Shown here one piece after another: positions 1 through 6,607 of a stretch of 6,607 nt of DNA; positions within the stretch are counted from its first letter, which is position 1, and every line of letters starts with the position of its first letter. The stretch comes from Hyphomicrobiales bacterium. GTDB taxonomy: Bacteria > Pseudomonadota > Alphaproteobacteria > Rhizobiales > Beijerinckiaceae. The notes under the pieces are model-generated. The model saw nothing but the letters and a program-made list of their open reading frames with translations. It was not told the DNA's origin and ran no database searches. A program made the translations under genes and the position numbers. The stretch covers positions 1 through 6,607 of the forward strand of contig JAGWKJ010000133.1 of NCBI GenBank assembly GCA_028865375.1, read 5' to 3'.

Positions 1-1157
1 ATCGCCGCGCCGTCGCGGCGGGCGGCGAGCTCGAGGCGAGCCATCGCCCCCTCGACGCCGCGCGGTCTCGGGTCGAGGTCGAGCGGCGCGGCCGCGCCCG
101 CGCGCAGGCCCAGCGAAGGCGCGAGCGCGGTCGCCACGCTGCGCGGCGAGGAGCCGTCGTCGAGATAGAACAGGCCGCGCGAGGCGATCTCGCGCAGCGT
201 CGGCGTCAGCGCCGCGGGGTCCGAAGTGAACTTGCCGCCGAGGTAATCGGTGACGCCGGCATAGCCCGCGAAGCGGCCGAGCAGCCAATGCAGCGCCTCG
301 CCGTTGCCCGCCGCCGCGGCGCCGGCGCGCAACGTGTGGGGGCCGGGCATCTGCGCCGCGTCGAGCGGTTCCATCGGCAGTTGCAGCAGCGTCTCGTGGC
401 CGGCTTCGCGCGCGCGCGCCGCGGATTCCGACAGCCGCGCGCCATAGGGCGCGAAGGCGAGGCTGACGGCCGATGGGAGATCGCGGATCGCGGCGTCGGT
501 CGCCGCCGGGTCGAGCCCCATGCCGCCGATCACGATGGCGAGCCGCGGCGCGCCGGGCGGCAGGCCGGGCGGCGTCACGACGGGCGCCGAATAGGCTTCG
601 TCCGGCCGGCGGCCGTCGGCGGCGATCCTAGGCAGCGGACCGAACGGCGAGGTCTCTTCGAGCGCGCCCTCGCCGCCCGGCGACAGGCCGATCGCCAGCG
701 CCTTGGGCACGTCGATCACCAGCGCGCCCGGCGCCGCCGAGCCCGCGGGCCGCACGACCTTGACGCCGCTCGCGCCTTCGATCTGCGACGCCGAGCTTTC
801 GCCGGCGGGCGCGGCGTCGGCGCGCGGCGGCACCTCGATCACCTTGGCGATGCCGTTGCGCGCCGGCGTCGCGGCGGGCGTCGCTTCGGCGACGGCGCGC
901 GGGCCCGCGACCCTGACGATCTTGGCGATGACGGCGCCGCCGCGGTCGGGTTCGCGCGCGATGACGAACGCGATCCCGCCGAGCAGGAGCGCCGCCGCGG
1001 TGCCGCCCAGCAGCCTGCCGGCGGAACGCGAAAACGGCCGGCGCAGCGCGCGGCCCAGCAAGGGTGCGTCGAAATCGTCGGGCGGCGTCGGTGTCGTCAA
1101 GCTCGAACCCCCGCCGTTCGCGTCGCCGGCGCGAATCGCCGACGCGGCGCGCATCAT
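1..1157 (-). CDS. Divergent polysaccharide deacetylase family protein (YibQ-like, PF04748 type), 3' end missing
   Basis: An open frame from the ATG at 1157 runs off the left edge without a stop; 385 residues are visible. An ATG at 1154 is an alternative start. Layout: a 45-residue cytoplasmic N terminus, one membrane helix at about residues 48-67, a low-complexity Ala/Pro/Gly/Val linker to about 203, then the conserved domain from about 205. Family landmarks are RLAIVIGGMGL (205-215), the LPSAVSLAFAPYG segment (227-239), GHETLLQLPMEP (253-264), PGPHTL (271-276), GVTDYLGGKFTSDP (301-314) and GLFYLDDG (328-335). The domain probably faces the periplasm. Compared with the family consensus as I recall it (IDD, LHLPMEP, NHMGS), the likely metal ligands are replaced by G211/G212, Q259 and Y305, so deacetylase activity is doubtful. 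Perhaps 50-70 C-terminal residues are missing. It lies 52 bases downstream of ctpA and is probably cotranscribed. Its substrate and role are unknown; E. coli YibQ sits beside EnvC in the same way. Confidence 0.9.
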   Translation of the reverse strand, partial: MMRAASAIRAGDANGGGSSLTTPTPPDDFDAPLLGRALRRPFSRSAGRLLGGTAAALLLGGIAFVIAREPDRGGAVIAKIVRVAGPRAVAEATPAATPARNGIAKVIEVPPRADAAPAGESSASQIEGASGVKVVRPAGSAAPGALVIDVPKALAIGLSPGGEGALEETSPFGPLPRIAADGRRPDEAYSAPVVTPPGLPPGAPRLAIVIGGMGLDPAATDAAIRDLPSAVSLAFAPYGARLSESAARAREAGHETLLQLPMEPLDAAQMPGPHTLRAGAAAAGNGEALHWLLGRFAGYAGVTDYLGGKFTSDPAALTPTLREIASRGLFYLDDGSSPRSVATALAPSLGLRAGAAAPLDLDPRPRGVEGAMARLELAARRDGAA

Positions 1158-1209
1158 GGACCTGCGATTCGGATTGTCGAGGCCCCGAGGTTGCGCGCGC
1201 CTGACGCCC

Positions 1210-2603
<1,394 letters not shown>

Positions 2604-2607
<4 letters not shown>

Positions 2608-3830
2608 CCGCTCACCTTGTCGAGGCTGGCCGGCGCCCACCACGGGGCCGGATCTACGGGGGAACCATCTTTTCGGAACTCGACGAACAAGACCGGTCCG
2701 TTCGAATTGACGGCGACCGAGGCCGCGTTGGGGACGTCCCCCGCCCCCATCGACCCGACCGGTTCGCCGGCGATCACGAATTGGCCCGCCGCGACGTCGA
2801 CCGAGGACATCCCGGCCATCACCACATCATACCCGCCGCCGGCGTCCAGGATCAAGAGACGGCCGTATTGCCGGTAGGGACCGGCGAACGCGACCTTGCC
2901 GTCGCAGGGCGTCGTCACGGTGGCGCCCGACGGCGCGCCGAAGGACACGCCCTGCTCGGTCCCGCCGGCGCCGTCGTCGGCCCCGAAGCCCCGCAATACC
3001 GCTCCTTGCACGGGCGGGCGGAGCTTGGCCTTGGCGGCGGCGAACGCGACCGTCGGCCCGGGCGCGGCGGCGATCGCCGCCGAGGCGCCCGTCGCGCCGG
3101 CCGAAATGCGCGCGATCAAATCCTTGAGATCGGACGCCCGCTTGGCGAGATCGGCGAGCCGAGCCGTCTCGTCGGAAACCTTCGAATCGCCCGCCGCGAT
3201 GGCCGACTGACGCGCCGCCACCAGTGCGGCGAGCCGCTCGCGGTCGCGGTCGAGCGCGGCCTGCTGGGTCGCCAGCCGGGAGGTCTCCGCGGCCACGCCG
3301 TCGCGCAGCTTGGCGAGGTCGGCGAGCCGCGTCGCCAGCGCGGCCATCCGCGCGCGCAGCGGCGGCAGCGCGCCGTTCAAGGTCATCGCCGCGCGGATCG
3401 CTTTCAGGAGGTCGGTGGGGTCGGCGAGGATCGCGGGCGGCGGATCGCCGCCGAGCCGCTGCATGGCGGCCAGCAGGCGTGCGGTCTCGCCGCGCTTCGC
3501 CGCGAGGTCGCGCGTCGCCGCGTCGAGTTTCGTCTTGAGGGCGGCCAGCTTGGCGGAGGACGCCGCATGGGCCGCCTGGGTCTCCTGCAAGCCCTTGGCG
3601 GTGTCCACCAGCGCCGCTTGGAACCGCGCGCGGTCGACCCGCAGCGCTTCGATTTCCGCCTTCAGCGCGCGCCGGTGGGCGTCCGACGCCTTCATCGCGT
3701 CCTGGATCGTCGTGAGTTCGCCCTTGCCCGCCGTCGCATCGGCGGCGCGCGCGAACGGCGCCGGCAAGGAGGCCGACAGAGCGAGCGCGAACAGGAGACG
3801 CGGCAGGAGAGGCGGAATGCGCGGGTTCAA
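2604..3830 (-). CDS. envC: EnvC-like murein hydrolase activator (coiled coil plus degenerate LytM/M23 domain)
   Basis: A 408-residue exported protein. Residues 1-29 are a signal peptide ending in ARA. Two long Ala/Leu/Arg/Lys coiled-coil stretches follow (about 40-125 and 160-245), then an Ala/Pro linker and a LytM (M23) domain from about 270 to 400. E. coli EnvC uses its coiled coil to bind FtsEX and its catalytically dead LytM domain to switch on septal amidases; the same layout suggests the same role at division. The zinc ligands of active M23 enzymes are missing here: the HxGxD site reads EQGVS (E292, S296), the later YxH site reads MAG (G340), and the HLHFE site reads VLFVE (380-384). 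The end, KDGSPVDPAPWW, is typical of EnvC. The TTG start at 3830 is chosen because GAGGGG lies 6 bases upstream and the signal peptide begins there. The longer open frame from a GTG at 3932 would overlap rlmH and bury the signal. Overlaps ctpA by 4 bases. Confidence 0.92.
2611..2618 (-). promoter_or_regulatory. Ribosome binding site AAGGTGAG for ctpA inside the end of envC
   Basis: AAGGTGAG lies in the last codons of envC, with the AAGG core 7 bases before the ctpA ATG at 2607. With the ATGA stop-start overlap it suggests that ribosomes finishing envC restart on ctpA. Confidence 0.65.
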
Positions 3831-3836
3831 TTCGTT

Positions 3837-3842
3837 CCCCTC
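3837..3842 (-). promoter_or_regulatory. Ribosome binding site GAGGGG for the TTG start of envC
   Basis: GAGGGG ends 6 bases before TTG at 3830. No ATG or GTG in this frame lies between the GTG at 3932 and the signal peptide, so this site fixes the envC start at a TTG. Confidence 0.65.
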
Positions 3843-3888
3843 GGTGGAATTATCTTCGCGCGCGATTGCGTCGGCATCGGGGCCGTCA

Positions 3889-4371
3889 TCAATCCCGGTG
3901 ATAGGGCGAGCCCACGAGAATCGACGCCGCACGATACAATTGTTCGGCGGCCATGATGCGCGCCAGCCCGTGCGGCCACGTCATGGCGCCGAACGCGACC
4001 GTCTTCGCGGCCAGGGGGCGCAAGGCGGGGTCGTGTCCGTCGGGACCGCCGAGCGCGAACACCGCCGCCGGCGCCGCCCGCAACCTCGCCTTGGCGATAA
4101 AATCGGCGAAGGCGCGACTGCCCAGGTTTTCGCCCGTCTCGTCGAACAGCACCAGCGTCGCGCCCGGCGGCAGGGCGGTGCGCAACGCGCGCGCTTCTTC
4201 CGCCTTGCGGTCGGCGGCGCGGCGGGCCGGGCTCTCGTCGATTTCGCGCAGGTCGGGACCCGACAGGCCGGCGCGGCGCGCGACCTGGCCGCAGCGCGCC
4301 AGCCAATGGGCGCACAGGTCGCGCTCGGGGCCGGCCTTCAGCCGCCCGACGACGTGCAGGACCAATCGCAT
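3889..4371 (-). CDS. rlmH: 23S rRNA (pseudouridine1915-N3)-methyltransferase RlmH
   Basis: A 160-residue SPOUT-class methyltransferase, close to the 155 residues of the E. coli protein. RlmH uses S-adenosylmethionine to methylate N3 of pseudouridine 1915 in helix 69 of 23S rRNA, acting on assembled 70S ribosomes. Visible landmarks: start MRLVLHVVGRLK (1-12), the LFDETGENLGSRAFADF segment (75-91), the SAM-binding knot loop VFALGGPDGH (104-113) and the conserved C terminus with PHGLARIM (133-140), EQLYRA (143-148) and PYHRD (156-160). The ATG at 4371 matches the usual family N terminus and lies 23 bases after the rsfS stop; its ribosome binding site is weak (GGGA). The frame stays open upstream to an ATG at 4914, but that extension is antisense-like sequence in a different frame from rsfS and is not part of this protein. 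rsfS-rlmH adjacency is very widespread in bacteria and supports both calls. Confidence 0.97.
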   Translation of the reverse strand: MRLVLHVVGRLKAGPERDLCAHWLARCGQVARRAGLSGPDLREIDESPARRAADRKAEEARALRTALPPGATLVLFDETGENLGSRAFADFIAKARLRAAPAAVFALGGPDGHDPALRPLAAKTVAFGAMTWPHGLARIMAAEQLYRAASILVGSPYHRD

Positions 4372-4394
4372 CGCGTCCCGCCGGCGCCCGGACT

Positions 4395-4748
4395 TCAGCC
4401 GCGCTTGCGCTCGGCCGGCCGGTCGGCGCCCCAGAGCTTCTCGAGGTTGTAGAAGCCTCGGATCTCCGGGCGGAACAGGTGGACCACGACGTCGCCGAGG
4501 TCGACCAGCACCCAGTCGCAGGTCGGCAGGCCCTCGACGCGCGGGGCGGGCAGGCCCGCCGCCTTGACGTCGCGGATCAACCGGTCGGCGACCGCGCCGA
4601 CGTGCACGGTGGATCGCGCGGTGGCGATCACCAAGGCGTCGGCGAAGGCGGCGCGGCCTTCGAGGTTGACGGTGGAAACGTCCTCGGCCTTCGAATCGTC
4701 GAGGCTGTCGCGGACGAGGCGGACGAGGTCGTCGGCCGAGGGCGCCAA
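4395..4748 (-). CDS. rsfS: Ribosomal silencing factor RsfS (RsfA/DUF143 family)
   Basis: RsfS binds ribosomal protein L14 on the 50S subunit, blocks subunit joining and so lowers translation when nutrients are scarce. From the TTG at 4748 the protein has 117 residues (E. coli 105). Conserved segments: LVRDSLDDSKAEDV (11-24), GRAAFADALVIATA (31-44), HVGAVADRL (49-57), VEGLPTCDWVLVDLGDVVVH (71-90) and FYNLEKLW (99-106). The 3' end is a TGA 23 bases before rlmH. The start is uncertain: no ATG or GTG exists in frame between a TGA at 4889-4887 and the domain. TTG at 4748 includes the whole conserved domain but has no ribosome binding site. A CTG at 4808 has GGAGG 9 bases upstream and would add 20 residues rich in Ala, Pro, Lys and Ser, a kind of tail I recall in alphaproteobacterial homologues. 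Coordinates given are the conservative version; the real gene may be 4395-4808. Confidence 0.93.
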   Translation of the reverse strand: MAPSADDLVRLVRDSLDDSKAEDVSTVNLEGRAAFADALVIATARSTVHVGAVADRLIRDVKAAGLPAPRVEGLPTCDWVLVDLGDVVVHLFRPEIRGFYNLEKLWGADRPAERKRG

Positions 4749-4817
4749 TGCGCCGAGGACGGACGGTGGCGGCGATTTCGCCGCCTTGGCGGACGCTTGC
4801 CTTGGCAGTTGCGCGGT

Positions 4818-4822
4818 CCTCC
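4818..4822 (-). promoter_or_regulatory. Shine-Dalgarno GGAGG that would serve a CTG start of rsfS
   Basis: GGAGG (followed by ACC) sits 9 bases before an in-frame CTG at 4808-4806. It is the best ribosome binding site in the nadD-rsfS gap, whereas the TTG at 4748 has none. It decides between the two rsfS starts only if CTG initiation is accepted. Confidence 0.45.
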
Positions 4823-4895
4823 GTTCGGGCGCCGCGGGAGCGCGGCTCCTTCGCGAATCGCAGCTTGCGCGGGAAATGCGACGAATTCAATAACG

Positions 4896-4909
4896 GCGCT
4901 CCGGAGCGC
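4896..4909. repeat. 14-base perfect palindrome just after nadD
   Basis: GCGCTCCGGAGCGC lies 5 bases past the nadD stop. As RNA on the minus strand it can form a 5-pair stem with a CCGG loop, followed by CGTTATTG, which is only a weak U tract. It could be a processing or stability hairpin, a weak terminator, or a protein-binding palindrome. It could also be chance in GC-rich DNA. Confidence 0.35.
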
Positions 4910-4914
4910 GGCAT

Positions 4915-5532
4915 TCAAGGCGCGCCGCCCCGCAGGTGGGTGGACGATTCGCCCGAGCGCCTGCCGTGCAGGAAGACGAAGGCCGGCGCCGGCGCGCCGG
5001 CCAACAGCGCGGCATCCGCCTCGTCGAGACGGAACCGGTCGAGATAGGCCCCCGCAGCGCCGCTCGGCGGCTTGGCCCGGCCGCCGCGGCGGTCGAACAC
5101 GGCGATCGGCACGCCATCGGCGATGTCGCGCCAGCCGCGCCAGCGCGGAAAGTCGCCGAGGTTGTCGGCCCCCATGATCCAGACGAAGCGCGCGGAGGGC
5201 GCACGCCCCCGCAGCGCACGCAACGTGTCGGCCGTGAATCGCGTGCCCAGTCCCGCCTCGCATCCGGTGACGACGATCCGCCGGTCGCGGGCGAGCGCGC
5301 GCGCGGCGACGATGCGCTCGGCGAGCGAAGGCAGCGCGCGATTGTCCTTCAGCGGGTTGCCGGGCGTGACGAGCCACCACAGCCGATCGAGCCGCAGCCG
5401 GCGCAAAGCCTCGCGCGAGACGTGCAAATGGCCCTCGTGCGGGGGATTGAACGTGCCGCCGAACAGGCCGATGCGCATTCCGGCCGGCGCCGGCGGCGGG
5501 CGAAGGTCGCGGGGATCTGCCGTCGCCGTCAT
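4915..5532 (-). CDS. nadD: Nicotinate-nucleotide adenylyltransferase NadD
   Basis: A cytoplasmic enzyme of NAD synthesis that joins nicotinate mononucleotide and ATP to give nicotinate adenine dinucleotide and pyrophosphate. From the ATG at 5532 it has 205 residues. The nucleotidyltransferase signature GGTFNPPHEGH covers residues 25-35 with the HxGH site at 32-35. WWLVTPGNPLK (52-62) is the usual substrate-side segment, MGADNLGDFPRW (120-131) the central family motif, and ESSTHLR (195-201) the C-terminal SSTxIR-type motif. Alternative starts are a GTG at 5577, which would place the start upstream of the putative terminator T run, and an ATG at 5478, directly before RIGLFGG. I prefer 5532 because a short Pro-rich leader before the core is, as I recall, common in alphaproteobacterial NadD; none of the starts has a strong ribosome binding site. 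The nadD-rsfS-rlmH order is a familiar alphaproteobacterial arrangement. Confidence 0.95.
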   Translation of the reverse strand: MTATADPRDLRPPPAPAGMRIGLFGGTFNPPHEGHLHVSREALRRLRLDRLWWLVTPGNPLKDNRALPSLAERIVAARALARDRRIVVTGCEAGLGTRFTADTLRALRGRAPSARFVWIMGADNLGDFPRWRGWRDIADGVPIAVFDRRGGRAKPPSGAAGAYLDRFRLDEADAALLAGAPAPAFVFLHGRRSGESSTHLRGGAP

Positions 5533-5555
5533 GACGTCACACTGGCGGGGCGGAG

Positions 5556-5582
5556 AAAAAGGCGCAAGCGGCGGCACGCGCC
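5556..5582 (-). terminator. Candidate intrinsic terminator between rimO and nadD
   Basis: On the minus strand, 18 bases after the rimO stop, GGCGC (5582-5578) can pair with GCGCC (5565-5561), plus one possible G-U pair, leaving a loop of 10-12 bases. TTTTT (5560-5556) follows at once. A run of five T is notable in such GC-rich DNA. The stem is short and the loop large, so termination may be partial. If it works, nadD and the genes after it depend on read-through or on a promoter inside the end of rimO, since only 23 bases remain before the chosen nadD start. Confidence 0.4.
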
Positions 5583-5599
5583 GGACGGATTCGCGGCTT

Positions 5600-6607
5600 C
5601 TATGTCGCCGCGCCGTGCAGGTCGTAGTCGTCCGCGCGGTCGATCTTCACGGTGACGAGGTCGCCGGCGCGCAGGGGCCGGCGCGTCGCGACATGGACGA
5701 CGCCGTCGATCTCCGGCGCGTCGTATTTGGTGCGCCCTCGCGCGACGCCGCCGCCGGGCGCGCCTTCGTCGATCAGCGCCTGGAGCCGTTCGCCGACGCG
5801 GCGCTTCAATCGACGCGCGCCGATCGCGCGCTGGCGCTCCATGAAGCGCGCGTGGCGCTCCGCCTTCACCTCCGCCGGCACGGCGGGCAGGCCGAGCGCC
5901 TCGGAAGGCGCGCCGCGCACCGGCTCGTATTGGAAGCAGCCGACGCGGTCGAGGCCCGCCTCCTCGATCCAGTCGAGCAGCAGGGCGAAATCATCGTCCG
6001 TCTCTCCGGGGAAGCCGACGATGAAGGTCGAGCGCACCGCGAGGTCGGGCACGGCGCGCCGCCACGCCTTGACGCGCTCCAGCGTCTTGGCCTGGTCGCC
6101 CGGCCGCTTCATCGCCTTCAGCACCGAGGGCGAGGCATGCTGGAACGGCACGTCGAGATAGGGCAGCACGAGGCCGTCGGCCATCAGCGACACGATCTCG
6201 TCGACGTGGGGATAGGGATAGACGTAGTGCAGGCGCACCCACGGCCCCAGCGATCCCAGCGCGCGCGCGAGGTCGATGAACTTGGCGCGCACCTCGCGCC
6301 CGGCGAAGTCGCTGGGCGCGTAGCGCAGGTCGCGCCCGTAGGCGGCGGTGTCCTGCGAGACGACGAGCAGTTCCTTGACGCCCGCGGCGGCGAGCTTCTC
6401 CGCCTCGCGCAGCACGTCGCCCGCCGGGCGCGACGCCAGCTTGCCGCGCAGCCGCGGGATGATGCAGAAGCTGCAGGAATTGTCGCAGCCTTCGGCGATC
6501 TTCAAGTAGGCGTAGTGGCGCGGCGTGAGCTTCACGCCCTGCGGCGGCACGAGATCGAGAAACGGGTCGTGCGGCGCGGGCGCCGCCGCCCGCACCGCGG
6601 CCATCAC
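5600..6607 (-). CDS. rimO: Ribosomal protein S12 methylthiotransferase RimO, 5' end missing
   Basis: The C-terminal 335 or so residues of a radical-SAM methylthiotransferase. RimO adds a methylthio group to a conserved aspartate of ribosomal protein S12, using two iron-sulfur clusters. The radical-SAM cluster motif CDNSCSFC is visible (cysteine codons at 6487, 6475 and 6466), preceded by LTPRHYAYLKIAEG. The SQDTAAYGRDL segment (codons around 6367-6335) favours RimO over its relative MiaB. The end, with DLVTVKIDRADDYDLHG, is the TRAM domain that docks on S12. The N-terminal UPF0004 domain with its three cysteines, about 105-110 residues, lies beyond the right edge; the GTG-ATG at 6607-6602 is internal to the gene and not its start. 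The stop is TAG at 5602-5600. It is 67 bases upstream of nadD, with a terminator-like hairpin between them. Confidence 0.95.
   Translation of the reverse strand: MMAAVRAAAPAPHDPFLDLVPPQGVKLTPRHYAYLKIAEGCDNSCSFCIIPRLRGKLASRPAGDVLREAEKLAAAGVKELLVVSQDTAAYGRDLRYAPSDFAGREVRAKFIDLARALGSLGPWVRLHYVYPYPHVDEIVSLMADGLVLPYLDVPFQHASPSVLKAMKRPGDQAKTLERVKAWRRAVPDLAVRSTFIVGFPGETDDDFALLLDWIEEAGLDRVGCFQYEPVRGAPSEALGLPAVPAEVKAERHARFMERQRAIGARRLKRRVGERLQALIDEGAPGGGVARGRTKYDAPEIDGVVHVATRRPLRAGDLVTVKIDRADDYDLHGAAT

Noticed and set aside
206..445. Minus-strand 79-codon frame
   Set aside because: It lies in a different frame inside the deacetylase-like gene, is mostly Arg, Ala, Pro and Cys, and is explained by that gene.
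1158..1209. Possible terminator in the ctpA to deacetylase gap
   Set aside because: The repeated CCTCG units around GGGG are direct rather than inverted, and no T run follows, so read-through is more likely.
3849..3854. GATAAT hexamer on the minus strand upstream of envC, resembling a -10 box
   Set aside because: No -35-like hexamer is found 16-17 bases upstream, and a transcript from here would start almost on the envC start codon. The short gap fits read-through from rlmH better.
3889..4914. A 341-codon minus-strand frame from an ATG that follows the nadD stop and ends with RlmH
   Set aside because: Its first 180 or so codons overlap rsfS in another frame, read as Arg/Pro-rich noise, and precede the normal RlmH N terminus. 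RlmH proteins are about 155-160 residues long.
4628..5380. Minus-strand frame of 250 codons across the end of nadD and start of rsfS
   Set aside because: It overlaps the well-supported nadD frame and the start of rsfS, is Arg/Ala-rich and shows no recognisable motif, so it is a shadow.
5529..5536. Palindrome TGACGTCA over the region of the nadD start
   Set aside because: An 8-base palindrome overlapping the start codon region, with no second copy or known bacterial regulator to support it; likely chance.

Overview
The window is a compact, GC-rich stretch of bacterial chromosome (strongly G/C at third codon positions) in which every supported gene lies on the minus strand. The protein families and their order point to an alphaproteobacterium, possibly Hyphomicrobiales or a relative. 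I infer this from gene content and recalled synteny; I could not run a search. No tRNA, rRNA, CRISPR, insertion sequence or phage feature is visible, and no gene-free gap reaches 300 bases. Long open frames on the plus strand are antisense shadows of the real genes.

In transcription order (right to left) the genes are: rimO (5' end beyond the right edge), nadD, rsfS, rlmH, an envC-type LytM factor, ctpA, and a divergent polysaccharide deacetylase family gene (YibQ-like) whose 3' end runs off the left edge. The deacetylase gene has no stop codon in the window; I found it by reading the minus strand from 1157 down to 1.

The right half concerns ribosomes and NAD: RimO modifies ribosomal protein S12, NadD makes nicotinate adenine dinucleotide, RsfS silences the 50S subunit and RlmH methylates a pseudouridine in 23S rRNA helix 69. 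The left half concerns the envelope: an EnvC-like amidase activator, the periplasmic protease CtpA and the deacetylase-like membrane protein. envC and ctpA overlap by 4 bases and are probably translationally coupled. The other gaps from rsfS leftward are 23, 58 and 52 bases, so this is probably one operon. A hairpin followed by a T run between rimO and nadD may separate rimO from it.

This is mostly conserved housekeeping DNA, not a new system. The points most worth a second look are: CtpA has an intact catalytic dyad but sits between two envelope proteins that have lost the expected metal ligands of their enzyme families; rsfS probably starts at a non-canonical codon; envC starts at TTG; and rimO sits next to nadD, grouping three factors that act on the ribosome.
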